Assembly (NCBI GenBank): GCA_943331005.2
Contig: CALQJX020000010.1
Span: 66,596 to 130,595 of the forward strand
Direction of reading: 5' to 3'
Source: Bordetella parapertussis
Lineage (GTDB): Bacteria > Bacteroidota > Bacteroidia > Chitinophagales > Chitinophagaceae
DNA length: 64,000 nt
In this document: one piece after another, positions 1-8,285 of the stretch
Layout: each line of letters opens with the position of its first letter
Numbering within the stretch: the stretch's first letter is position 1
Program-made: the position numbers and the translations under genes
The notes under the pieces: model-generated
What the model saw: the letters and a program-made list of their open reading frames with translations, nothing else
The model's database searches: none
What the model was told of the DNA's origin: nothing

Positions 1-554
1 GCACCTACGAGGTCTACCCTTTTTATCTGCTTTACTGCTTCTATTTTATCCTTTACCTTGTCGGCATATTTCTTCAGTCGGTTCAGGTCATAGTTGCCCG
101 AAACGTTCACGTTCAGTATCGGGAACTCTGAGAAATCAATGTCCTTTACCTCGGGCTGGAAGGGCAGGTTCTTAGGGAGATCCTGCTTGGCCTTGTCCAC
201 ACCGTCTTTTACGTCCTGTTTGGCCTTGTCTACTTTTACATCAGTGTTGAACTCTACGATCACTACAGAGTAGTCCTGAAAGGAGTTGCTGGTAACGCGC
301 TTTACCCCGGTGAGGTTCTTCACCTGTTTTTCAATAGGCTTGGTCACTAGGTTCTCCATATTCTCGGGAGAGGTACCCGGATATACGGTCTGCACAATGA
401 TCTGTGGCAGCTTTATCTCGGGAAACTGTTCCTTTGGCAGGTTGATGTAAGCCATCAGGCCTGTAAGGGTAATGATGATGGTCAGTATATATACGGCTGT
501 GCGGTTGTCTACGACCCAGCTCGACGGTTTGAATTCTTTGAATTTGTCTTTCAT
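1..554 (-). CDS. RND efflux transporter permease, N-terminal part (partial)
   Basis: Inner-membrane permease of a tripartite resistance-nodulation-division pump (AcrB/MexB/CzcA superfamily). Only the first 184 residues lie in the window; the gene continues past base 1. The reading starts at ATG 554 (MKDKFKEFKPSSWVVDNRTA) and shows the first membrane helix followed by the porter-domain signature VQTVYPGTSPENMENLVTKP, which is diagnostic of the family. It is the last visible gene of a minus-strand operon with a regulator, a TolC-type channel and a periplasmic adaptor, 60 bp after the adaptor. Substrate cannot be told; the N-terminus looks more like a drug-type (HAE) than a metal-type pump, which is inference. 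Confidence 0.93.
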   Translation of the reverse strand, partial: MKDKFKEFKPSSWVVDNRTAVYILTIIITLTGLMAYINLPKEQFPEIKLPQIIVQTVYPGTSPENMENLVTKPIEKQVKNLTGVKRVTSNSFQDYSVVIVEFNTDVKVDKAKQDVKDGVDKAKQDLPKNLPFQPEVKDIDFSEFPILNVNVSGNYDLNRLKKYADKVKDKIEAVKQIKRVDLVG

Positions 555-614
555 TTTATGATCGTTGTGCTATAATCAATATTATACACTTGTTGTAGCG
601 GTGAAGGAAAGGGT

Positions 615-1703
615 TTACTGTATAGAGATTGCTTCGCCGTTGTCGAGGTCTTCAAAGCCTGCTACTATTATCTGCGCACCTGCATCCAGGCCAGAGAGTA
701 CTTCTACCAATCCGTTTGCGTTGCGGCCTGTTTTTATCATTTTCAGTTTGGCTATATTGCCTTCTGCTACGTAAACCATTTCGCCTTCTGCTGTCTTCTG
801 TATCACAGATACAGGTATTACCAGTGCTTTAGTATTTTCGTAGTTAGCGATCTTCAGGATGCAGGACATGTTGGGGTGAAGTTTGCTGGTGTTGTTCAGC
901 TTTATCTGCACTGTGAATGCACGCGACATAGGATCTACCGTCTTTGACACGAAGGAGATCTTTGAGGCGATACTATCCTGCATATCGGGGAAGATGAGGG
1001 TAACCGGGTCGCCCACTTTTACCTTGCCTATGTAGTTCTCACCAAGGCTGGCTTCTGCTTTCAGTTTGTTGGTATTCACTATTCTGATGAATGTAAAAGG
1101 AGAAGTGCCCTGATCGCCAACCTTCATGCTGACCATATCTACTGTACCTGATATAGGTGCAATAACATTGGTAAGATCTTTGCCAGCCTGTGCTACCGCT
1201 TTTTGTTTGATGAGGTTCTCATAATTTGCTTTGGCAGTCATGAGTTGTACTTCAGTACCTATGTTCTGTTCCCAGAGTTTCTGTGTTTTTTCGTAAACGG
1301 CTTTTGCCAGTTCTATCTGTGGCTCCATAGCCTTTATCTGCTGGTCCTGGATATTGGCATCTAGTGTGGCCAATACCTGACCCTGGCGTACCTGCTGGCC
1401 TACCTGCACATATACCCTGTTGATGGTACCATTGTTGCGGGCAGTAGCATTTACCACTTCATCGCCATTTATCTGCGACTGCACTTCTATGAATGCATTG
1501 AAGGTGGTTGGCTGAACAGCCTGTACGGATACTGCTGTTACTTTACCGCCCTCTTTTTTGCTGGCAGCTTCGAGGGTTTTGATCTTAGCGTCAATTTCAG
1601 AGCGCTGTTTTTTAAGGCTTGCCAGATCGCCGGCGCTTTTAGAACCGCCACCGCATGATGCGAGCACAATAGCCGGAACGAGGAATAAGAAGGAACGTTT
1701 CAT
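615..1703 (-). CDS. RND efflux periplasmic adaptor (membrane fusion protein) lipoprotein
   Basis: Periplasmic adaptor (HlyD/AcrA family, 362 aa) linking the RND permease to the outer-membrane channel. The N-terminus is a lipoprotein signal with lipobox LASC (Cys about residue 17), then a short coiled coil (about 25-50), a lipoyl/barrel-sandwich half motif (VYVQVGQQVRQGQVLATLD), a helical hairpin (about 120-170), the second half motif with APISGTVDMVSMKVGDQG, and beta-barrel and membrane-proximal domains to the end. The length is normal for the family. It lies 57 bp downstream of the tolC-like gene and 60 bp upstream of the permease, so the three are very probably co-transcribed. Confidence 0.95.
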   Translation of the reverse strand: MKRSFLFLVPAIVLASCGGGSKSAGDLASLKKQRSEIDAKIKTLEAASKKEGGKVTAVSVQAVQPTTFNAFIEVQSQINGDEVVNATARNNGTINRVYVQVGQQVRQGQVLATLDANIQDQQIKAMEPQIELAKAVYEKTQKLWEQNIGTEVQLMTAKANYENLIKQKAVAQAGKDLTNVIAPISGTVDMVSMKVGDQGTSPFTFIRIVNTNKLKAEASLGENYIGKVKVGDPVTLIFPDMQDSIASKISFVSKTVDPMSRAFTVQIKLNNTSKLHPNMSCILKIANYENTKALVIPVSVIQKTAEGEMVYVAEGNIAKLKMIKTGRNANGLVEVLSGLDAGAQIIVAGFEDLDNGEAISIQ

Positions 1704-1760
1704 TTTATAGTGTGTTTGTTTTTTTAGAATTTGGAATGTGTAGTTATTGATAGAGGTTTA

Positions 1761-3119
1761 TTATTTGAGCAGGCCCAGTGCTTTTCTGAGATCAGCTTCA
1801 GAGTTGATAACATCGAGCAGAGCGGCAAAGTAGTTGTTCTGTGAGCGCAGCAGTTCTGTTTGTGCGTTAGTAACTTCGAGGTTGCTGCCTACACCTGCTT
1901 TGTATTTTTTCTGAGCGAGGTCCAGTACATCGTTGGCGAGGTCCAGATTGCGTTTCTGACTCTGCACCTGCAACATAGAGTTCTTGAGGTTGGAGCGAGA
2001 GTTTGCTGCCTGCAGATCTACTGCCAGTTTCAGGTTGTCTATACTGTTCTTTGTTTTCTCTACGTTCAACCTGGCTTCGCGTATCTGATGGCTGCGCACA
2101 AAGCCGTTGAATATCGGCGCATTCATGGTCACACCCAGCATTGAGTAAGGATTGTATTTAGAGAATTTGAACATAGGCGAGAACTGATCTGAACCATAGT
2201 TGGAACCATAAGCCCAGAAACCATTTATGGAAGGTATAGCCGACAGTCTGTATCTTTTCACGTTGAACTCATTCAGTTTAAGTGCGGTTTTGAGCGCATT
2301 GTACTCGGGCAGGCGGTCATAGTTTTCTTTCTCTGCCACCAGAGCCATCACTTCTGCACTTCCTTTTTCCACATCGGTATCTGTCAATACGATAGGTGTG
2401 TTAATATCCATTCCCAGATTGTACTTCAGTACCTGCTCTGCAACGGTGAGCATATTGCCTACTTTGATACTGTCTGTTGCCAGATTGTTGATCTGTACGT
2501 TGGTTCTTTCTACGTCTATTTTTTCAGCAAAACCGGCGGCTCTGGTTTTTTCCAGGTCCTGCCCCATGCTTCTTACCAGCGCCAGTGAGCTTTTTATGAT
2601 CTCGAACTGTTTGTAACCAATAATGAGTGCATTGTATGATTTGTAAACAGCATGTCTAACTGTTTCTGTGGTAATTTTCTCGTTGTGGCGCGCCAGGTCC
2701 ATAACTGTGTTGCGGGCTTGCAGTGCTACGATAAGGCTTCCATCGAACAATGCCTGAGAGGTAGTGATGCTGGCAGAACCTGCATAAGGCAGCGAGAACT
2801 GAATAGGGATAATACTGCCCTTTGGTGCTGTTGGGGCTCCCGGAGATGATGGGAAGGTGCTGGCATCAATGAAAGAGCTCTGTACCACATAAGAATAGGC
2901 GAAATCGGCCTTTCCGTTTATGTGTGGCATGGCGGCAGTGGTGGTCTGCTTTGTCTGAGCTTCCTGAATAAGCATGTCTATGTGTGCATTTTTCACGGCA
3001 TAGTTGTTCTTCAGCGCATAGGCGATACAATCGTTCAGACTCAGTTTGACGGGTTGCTGGGCTGTAGCGTGGTTGGAAGCTATAATTGCACCTAGCAGTG
3101 CTATATATACTTTTCTCAT
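1761..3119 (-). CDS. TolC family outer-membrane efflux channel
   Basis: Outer-membrane factor of the RND pump (452 aa, normal length). A signal peptide (MRKVYIALLGAIIASNHATA) is followed by the typical start of TolC proteins, LSLNDCIAYALKNNYAVKNA, and by two repeats of long alpha-helical coiled-coil sequence; the C-terminal repeat contains LDLAQKKYKAGVGSNLEVTN, the family hallmark. Its ATG overlaps the stop of the upstream regulator gene by 4 bp (ATGA at 3116-3119), which indicates translational coupling and one operon. Confidence 0.95.
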   Translation of the reverse strand: MRKVYIALLGAIIASNHATAQQPVKLSLNDCIAYALKNNYAVKNAHIDMLIQEAQTKQTTTAAMPHINGKADFAYSYVVQSSFIDASTFPSSPGAPTAPKGSIIPIQFSLPYAGSASITTSQALFDGSLIVALQARNTVMDLARHNEKITTETVRHAVYKSYNALIIGYKQFEIIKSSLALVRSMGQDLEKTRAAGFAEKIDVERTNVQINNLATDSIKVGNMLTVAEQVLKYNLGMDINTPIVLTDTDVEKGSAEVMALVAEKENYDRLPEYNALKTALKLNEFNVKRYRLSAIPSINGFWAYGSNYGSDQFSPMFKFSKYNPYSMLGVTMNAPIFNGFVRSHQIREARLNVEKTKNSIDNLKLAVDLQAANSRSNLKNSMLQVQSQKRNLDLANDVLDLAQKKYKAGVGSNLEVTNAQTELLRSQNNYFAALLDVINSEADLRKALGLLK

Positions 3120-3745
3120 ATTGTGGTTGTTGCTTGCTTAAGGTATTGTTGTTTGTATGTTTTGTATAGTTCTATTCCCTTTGGGGTCATGATGCCGTAG
3201 AGGAAGTGTTCTCCTAGGTCCAATGCCACATTCATAAGGTTGGCACGGTCGTTCACCATAAGGGAGGGCTGCAGTGCCATAAGTGCGCTTTCTATGCGGA
3301 AGCGCGCCAGCAGGCCAGCATCCAGTTCTTCTCTGTAGAGGCCCTCTTTAATGCCCTGCAGTATGTTATCGCGCACCATCACCACATCTTGTTCTATGAG
3401 CAGATCCCTGAACTTTTTATAGGCTTCGGGGAAAAAGCGCTGCAACTCGAATATGGCCATGGGGTTGATCCGTTTGTATAACTCATCGAAGAAGGCCAGC
3501 ATTTTCACCATGGCTTCTATGGCATTGTCCGATCCGCCCAGTACCGTGGCACAGTTGCCGGTGCTGCTATTTTTATACCACGTCACCGATTCGTTCACTA
3601 CCTCGTGCTTATTGGCGAAATGCTGATATAGCGTTTTCTTAGATATGCCCGCCCTCCTGGCTATATCATCCATAGTTATGGTCTTGAAACCATACTGGCT
3701 GAAAAGCTCAATTGACGATGTCAATATTTTCTCTAATATTTCCAT
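3116..3745 (-). CDS. TetR/AcrR family transcriptional regulator of the efflux operon
   Basis: One-component repressor (209 aa). I choose ATG 3745 (MEILEKILTSSIELFSQYGF) because an upstream in-frame extension encodes no TetR sequence and would cover the promoter. Residues 1-50 form the TetR helix-turn-helix, with TMDDIARRAGISKKTLYQHF as its recognition segment; the remainder is the variable ligand-binding and dimerisation domain. It is the first gene of the efflux operon and overlaps tolC by 4 bp. A long inverted repeat at 3761-3798 lies over its promoter, so autoregulation together with the pump is likely. The ligand is unknown. Confidence 0.92.
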   Translation of the reverse strand: MEILEKILTSSIELFSQYGFKTITMDDIARRAGISKKTLYQHFANKHEVVNESVTWYKNSSTGNCATVLGGSDNAIEAMVKMLAFFDELYKRINPMAIFELQRFFPEAYKKFRDLLIEQDVVMVRDNILQGIKEGLYREELDAGLLARFRIESALMALQPSLMVNDRANLMNVALDLGEHFLYGIMTPKGIELYKTYKQQYLKQATTTI

Positions 3746-3756
3746 AATTGCGGGGG

Positions 3757-3764
3757 CAAAACTA
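3757..3764 (-). promoter_or_regulatory. -7 box of the tetR-tolC-RND operon
   Basis: On the minus strand this reads TAGTTTTG, a full match to the Bacteroidota -7 consensus TAnnTTTG, 11 nt before the tetR ATG. No clear -33 TTG/TTTG at ideal spacing is visible. The box overlaps the left arm of the inverted repeat at 3761-3798, so a bound repressor would block the polymerase. Confidence 0.6.
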
Positions 3765-3798
3765 TGGAAACATTTTGCGTGAAAAACGTTTCCGTAGT
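3761..3798. promoter_or_regulatory. Candidate TetR operator (16-bp inverted repeat)
   Basis: Left arm ACTATGGAAACATTTT (3761-3776), spacer GCGTGA, right arm AAAACGTTTCCGTAGT (3783-3798). The arms are complementary at 14 of 16 positions. The repeat starts 16 bp upstream of the tetR start codon and overlaps its -7 box, the classic position for an autoregulatory TetR operator. Protein binding is inferred from position and symmetry. Confidence 0.72.
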
Positions 3799-3981
3799 AT
3801 TTTAAGAATTTATTGGCATATCGTAAAAAACGATATTGGGGAACAGCAAAGGTCGGCTGTAAAGGTGGAAAGGGCAATTTTTGCAGCCAATTTGTGGATA
3901 TCTACGCGTTTGTGAAAGTATTTCTTGCATTTACAGATAGTAGATATTACTATTGTGAGTTAAAACAACACTATACCCGAT

Positions 3982-5061
3982 ATGCACAAAATTGCACTTG
4001 CCGCACTTGGTTTGCTGGCAACTCCTACGCTGTCTATAGCTCAGGCTAAATCTGGAATGACCGTAAATTATTCAATAGTAAACACAGAGCCTGTTTTCAA
4101 ACACACCGCCCTGCTGATAGATCCTGTATTATTTGGGGTTGGTGGTATAAATGGAGGTCTTGCCAGTGCCTTGAAAGTGGAAACACAGATAGGAAAGGTG
4201 ATGCCCTGGGCAAAGATCAGGAATGCATGGACGGAAAGCGGCTCCTACACAGGCGATTTTACTGATGCGCCGGTTTCTATAGATGGTATGAAGAAACAAA
4301 TGTCTACAGAAATAGGCTGTGTTTACTTTTTGCTGGATAACACAAAGGATGCAGACGTAAAGGTGACCACCCATGTGCAGCGCGCCATGAGGACAGAGAT
4401 ACACTATTATGTGAGAGTTCCGTCGAAAGTGAGGCGTATGCTGGGTGTGGGTGCCGGCCATATTACCTTCAGAAGTCCATTGAACGTAGATCAGGATTCA
4501 TGGGATAATTTTTACTATAAGTCTAAAGACGGCAGCTATCAGGTGCCGTTTACCAGACAGTACGATCCGAATATTTATCCCGCGATGGATCCAAACCTGA
4601 GGCAGCCATCGGGCACACATGAGCTGGCCAGATCTATGTCAAACACAGGATCATTCTTTGTTGGTGCACATTACCGCAAGGTTACAAATACCATCATTAT
4701 GATAGATGGCGCCCGCAGAAGGAGCAATGCCCGTATCTCTGATATATATGCAGATGTGGTACTGCCCTACAGCAACAAGATAACTAACGTAATGGACACC
4801 AAAGGCATAGAATGGCAGTTGGCAGCCCAGGATAAAGCAATCAATACTCTGGGCTGGAGAGCCGGGTTCTCTATCCGTCAGCCGAAGGGTCATTTCTGGC
4901 AGGTAGGTGCAGAGGTAGGTAAGATACCCGGTACACAGGTGCCAACACTGGTAGGCAGCAGCGGATTGTATTTTGCATTGAATATGGGTGGTTCTATAGG
5001 CTTTGGCAAGTATGCCGTTGCCAAGAAAACTGCCGGTAAAAAAGAAAGAAGGGACGACTAA
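3982..5061 (+). CDS. Exported protein of unknown function, possible outer-membrane barrel
   Basis: A 359-aa protein not recognised as a named family. It starts with a Sec signal peptide (MHKIALAALGLLATPTLSIA, cleavage likely after AQA). The rest alternates short amphipathic beta-strand-like stretches with polar turns (for example VGAHYRKVTNTIIMIDGARR) and the C-terminal part has repeated Gly/aromatic strands, compatible with an outer-membrane barrel. The last 15 residues are strongly basic and charged. It is monocistronic: divergent from the efflux operon and followed by a strong terminator at 5091-5128. Localisation is inferred. Confidence 0.75.
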   Translation: MHKIALAALGLLATPTLSIAQAKSGMTVNYSIVNTEPVFKHTALLIDPVLFGVGGINGGLASALKVETQIGKVMPWAKIRNAWTESGSYTGDFTDAPVSIDGMKKQMSTEIGCVYFLLDNTKDADVKVTTHVQRAMRTEIHYYVRVPSKVRRMLGVGAGHITFRSPLNVDQDSWDNFYYKSKDGSYQVPFTRQYDPNIYPAMDPNLRQPSGTHELARSMSNTGSFFVGAHYRKVTNTIIMIDGARRRSNARISDIYADVVLPYSNKITNVMDTKGIEWQLAAQDKAINTLGWRAGFSIRQPKGHFWQVGAEVGKIPGTQVPTLVGSSGLYFALNMGGSIGFGKYAVAKKTAGKKERRDD

Positions 5062-5090
5062 GGAATAACCAAGCAGTAGCTAAATTATAT

Positions 5091-5128
5091 AACAAACCCT
5101 TGCAGTACTAAACCTGCAAGGGTTTGTT
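5091..5128 (+). terminator. Rho-independent terminator after the 3982 gene
   Basis: A perfect 15-bp stem AACAAACCCTTGCAG / CTGCAAGGGTTTGTT with an 8-nt loop, followed by ATTTTC. It ends transcription of the 3982-5061 gene and separates it from the fadN-like gene. Confidence 0.85.
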
Positions 5129-5199
5129 ATTTTCTGTTGGTGGTCAGTTTATGGAAGAATGGAAAGGCGTAACTTACACTCTATATAAATTACACCATC

Positions 5200-7602
5200 A
5201 TGAACAGGAGTATTCGTAAGGTAGCGGTGATAGGCAGCGGCGTTATGGGATCGAGGATAGCATGCCATTTTGCAGGCATAGGTGTGCAGGTCTTATTGCT
5301 GGATATAGTGCCGTCGGCGCTTACGGATACGGAAACAGCAAAGGGTCTTTCGCTTGCCGACAAAGCAGTGCGCAACCGCATAGTGAATGATGCCCTGCAG
5401 GCAACGCTGAAGAGCAAACCGGCTGCAGTTTACACAAAGGATGTTGCTGCCAACATTACTACAGGCAATATAACCGACGACCTGACAGGTATTGCTACCT
5501 GCGACTGGATAATAGAAGTAGTAGTGGAGCGACTGGAGGTGAAGCAGCAATTGTTTGCCGAAATAGAAAAGCACCGCAGGCCGGGCACACTGGTCACCAG
5601 CAACACATCAGGCATTCCCATTCATCTGATGAATGAAGGACATAGCGAAGACTTCCGTCAGCATTTCTGCGGCACCCACTTTTTCAATCCGCCAAGGTAC
5701 CTGCGTCTGCTGGAAATAATACCCGGACCAGATACGAAGCAGGAAGTACTTGATTTTCTGAGCGACTATGGCAGTCGTTTTCTGGGCAAGACCACAGTGC
5801 TATGTAAAGACACGCCTGCATTCATTGCCAACAGAGTAGGTGTGTTCGGGTTCATGGCAGTATTCAAGGCTATGCAGGAGCTGGGACTTTCTGTAGATGA
5901 TGTAGATGCGCTGACGGGGCCAGTAATGGGCAGGCCTAAGTCGGCCACCTTCCGCACGGGCGATGTAGTGGGGCTGGACACACTGGCGCTGGTAGCCAGG
6001 GCGCTGCCCGTAAATGTACCCGATGATGAGGCCAAAGATATTTTTGCTATTCCACCGTTTGTAGAGACCATGCTTGCCAACAAATGGCTGGGCGACAAAA
6101 CAGGACAGGGATTTTATAAAAAAGTAAAAGGAGACAACGGCGAAAAACAGATACTGACCCTGGACCTGCAGACCATGGAATACAGGCCCAAGGTGAAAAA
6201 CAAATTTGCTACGCTGGATGCCGCCAAGCCGGTAGAAAATCTAGCACAGCGACTTAAGGTTTTGTATAATGGAGCCGATAAGGCAGGTGCATTTTACAAA
6301 CAATTTCACCAGTTGCTTTTTGCCTACATATCCAACCGCATACCAGAGATAACAGAAGACCTTTACAAAATTGATGACGCCCTGAAGGCAGGCTTTGGCT
6401 GGGAAATAGGTGCCTTTGAAAGCTGGGATGCACTGGGTGTACAAAAGATAGCAGACCAGATGAAGGCTGCCGGTATGCTGGTAGCAACATGGGTGCAGGA
6501 AATGATAGAGAACGGCTGCACTACCTTCTACAAAACAAAGAACGGACAACGCCAGTATTACGACCGGGTGAGCAAGGGCTACAAGGCAATACCGGGTGCG
6601 GCAGCCTTTGTGCTGCTGGAGCAACTGGATGAAAAAGTGATATGGAAGAACAGCAGCTGCAAGTTATACGATATAGGAGATGATGTAGTGGCGCTGAGCT
6701 GGAACACAAAAATGAATACCATAGGCGGCGAGGTGCTGGATGCGGTGCATAAAGCAGTGGGCATAGCCGAAGAAAAATATAAAGGATTGGTGATAGCCAA
6801 CAGTGGTGCCAACTTCAGTGCGGGTGCCAATGTGGGGCTCATATTTATGTATGCAGTTGAGCAGGAGTATGATGAACTGGATATGGCCATACGCATGTTC
6901 CAATCGGCAACTATGCGCCTGCGTTATAGCAGTATACCTGTAGTAGTGGCACCCCATGGCCTGACCCTGGGTGGAGGCTGCGAAATGTGCCTGCATGCCG
7001 ATGCGGTGCAGGCAGCAGCAGAGACCTATATGGGGTTGGTGGAAGTAGGTGTGGGCCTGATACCCGGCGGTGGCGGATCAAAAGAAATGGCACTGCGTGC
7101 CAGCGACCGCAACATTAAAGAAGACATAGAGACCAATTATCTGCAGCAGCTGTTCATAAACGTAGGTACGGCCAAAGTATCTGCATCGGCACAGGAAGCC
7201 TTTGATAACTCTTTGCTGCGCAAAGGATATGATACCATATCTATGAACCCTGACAGGCGCATAGCTGATGCCAAAAGAAAAGTACTATCGATGTGGGAGC
7301 AGGGCTATACACAGCCTGCACCACGCCACGATATAAAAGTACAGGGCCGTGGCGGACTGGGGGGGCTCTTGTCGGGTATACACGGTATGTGGCGCGGCAA
7401 CTATATCTCCGACTACGATAAATTTATTGCAGAGAAGCTTGCCTATGTAATGTGCGGGGGCGATCTGTCTCAGCCAACAACGGTGAGTGAGCAGTATCTG
7501 CTGGATATAGAACGCGAAGCCTTTCTGAGCCTGAGCGGACAGAAAAAAACACTGGAGCGCCTGCAGAGTATACTTACTACAGGCAAACCATTGAGGAACT
7601 AA
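5200..7602 (+). CDS. fadN: 3-hydroxyacyl-CoA dehydrogenase / enoyl-CoA hydratase (FadN type)
   Basis: Bifunctional fatty-acid beta-oxidation enzyme (800 aa): hydrates enoyl-CoA and oxidises 3-hydroxyacyl-CoA with NAD. The N-terminal Rossmann domain has GSGVMGSRIA (about residues 12-21) and the HAD motif THFFNPPRYL with His160; two HAD C-terminal domains follow. The crotonase domain is at the C-terminus, with SGANFSAGAN (about 534) and LTLGGGCEM (about 588) forming the oxyanion hole, and VGLIPGGGG. Dehydrogenase-first order is that of FadN, not of E. coli FadB. The usual thiolase partner is not adjacent; the next gene is convergent with only 8 bp between stops. Confidence 0.93.
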   Translation: MNRSIRKVAVIGSGVMGSRIACHFAGIGVQVLLLDIVPSALTDTETAKGLSLADKAVRNRIVNDALQATLKSKPAAVYTKDVAANITTGNITDDLTGIATCDWIIEVVVERLEVKQQLFAEIEKHRRPGTLVTSNTSGIPIHLMNEGHSEDFRQHFCGTHFFNPPRYLRLLEIIPGPDTKQEVLDFLSDYGSRFLGKTTVLCKDTPAFIANRVGVFGFMAVFKAMQELGLSVDDVDALTGPVMGRPKSATFRTGDVVGLDTLALVARALPVNVPDDEAKDIFAIPPFVETMLANKWLGDKTGQGFYKKVKGDNGEKQILTLDLQTMEYRPKVKNKFATLDAAKPVENLAQRLKVLYNGADKAGAFYKQFHQLLFAYISNRIPEITEDLYKIDDALKAGFGWEIGAFESWDALGVQKIADQMKAAGMLVATWVQEMIENGCTTFYKTKNGQRQYYDRVSKGYKAIPGAAAFVLLEQLDEKVIWKNSSCKLYDIGDDVVALSWNTKMNTIGGEVLDAVHKAVGIAEEKYKGLVIANSGANFSAGANVGLIFMYAVEQEYDELDMAIRMFQSATMRLRYSSIPVVVAPHGLTLGGGCEMCLHADAVQAAAETYMGLVEVGVGLIPGGGGSKEMALRASDRNIKEDIETNYLQQLFINVGTAKVSASAQEAFDNSLLRKGYDTISMNPDRRIADAKRKVLSMWEQGYTQPAPRHDIKVQGRGGLGGLLSGIHGMWRGNYISDYDKFIAEKLAYVMCGGDLSQPTTVSEQYLLDIEREAFLSLSGQKKTLERLQSILTTGKPLRN

Positions 7603-7610
7603 CCGGAGGA

Positions 7611-8225
7611 CTAAGTGCCGAAGCTGAAACCTAAACCAAAAACAAGCCCACCCGGAGATATGAATCGGGTAACAGCTGCCGAATTGTTGGAAATAGGAGT
7701 GCCGCTGATCTGTTTGAACTTCTGTGCATTCATGGAGCGGGTCCAACCCAGCTGCATATAGAAGCGGTTACCTTTGTGACCCAGTTTCCAGTATTTGAAA
7801 GCAGAAAGATACACGCATGTTTGCGGCAACAGATCCAGTGTTACCTCTTCCTTGGTGCCATATATGGTTTCCTGGGTTGAAGTGGCTTTGGATATGCCGG
7901 TATTATAAGTGAGTCCGCCGCCAAATGCCCAGTCTTTATGACATGGTTTCAGAAAGCCCTTGCCTCCAATGTAGAATTTATTGCCCCAGCTGGTAAGTAG
8001 CCCCAGACCTGCATTTATGGAAATGTCTTTGGCTACATGGTAGTCTAAACCGCCACCCAGCAAACCGGTATTGGCATTGAGCCCGGTACCCAGATCTATG
8101 TATAGTTTAGAGCAGCGGGCATACATTTTCCTCTGACTGCCATCGGCAAAGCCATCATCATCGTTTTGCGCAAAAGCGCCTGTGTTCGTCAGTATCAGTA
8201 AGCCGGCAACAATTAACTTTCTCAT
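7611..8225 (-). CDS. Secreted outer-membrane beta-barrel-like protein
   Basis: A 204-aa protein with signal peptide MRKLIVAGLLILTNTGAFAQ followed by an acidic stretch (NDDDGFADG) and then alternating strands rich in Gly and aromatics (LYIDLGTGLNANTGLLGGGL, DISINAGLGLL, AFGGGLTYNT), ending FGLGFSFGT. This is the pattern of small eight-stranded Bacteroidota outer-membrane proteins. No enzymatic motif is visible. The stop is 8 bp from the convergent fadN stop. A TATTTTTG -7-like box lies at 8248-8255 upstream. Confidence 0.7.
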   Translation of the reverse strand: MRKLIVAGLLILTNTGAFAQNDDDGFADGSQRKMYARCSKLYIDLGTGLNANTGLLGGGLDYHVAKDISINAGLGLLTSWGNKFYIGGKGFLKPCHKDWAFGGGLTYNTGISKATSTQETIYGTKEEVTLDLLPQTCVYLSAFKYWKLGHKGNRFYMQLGWTRSMNAQKFKQISGTPISNNSAAVTRFISPGGLVFGLGFSFGT

Positions 8226-8247
8226 AAAGTGGTTGTTAGGTATATTT

Positions 8248-8255
8248 CAAAAATA
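8248..8255 (-). promoter_or_regulatory. -7 promoter box for the 8225 gene
   Basis: Minus-strand TATTTTTG, matching TAnnTTTG, 22 nt before the ATG at 8225. The surroundings are AT-rich, so chance matches are possible. Confidence 0.4.
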
Positions 8256-8285
8256 AAATAAAAAATTGAAAAATGGAAGGATGTT

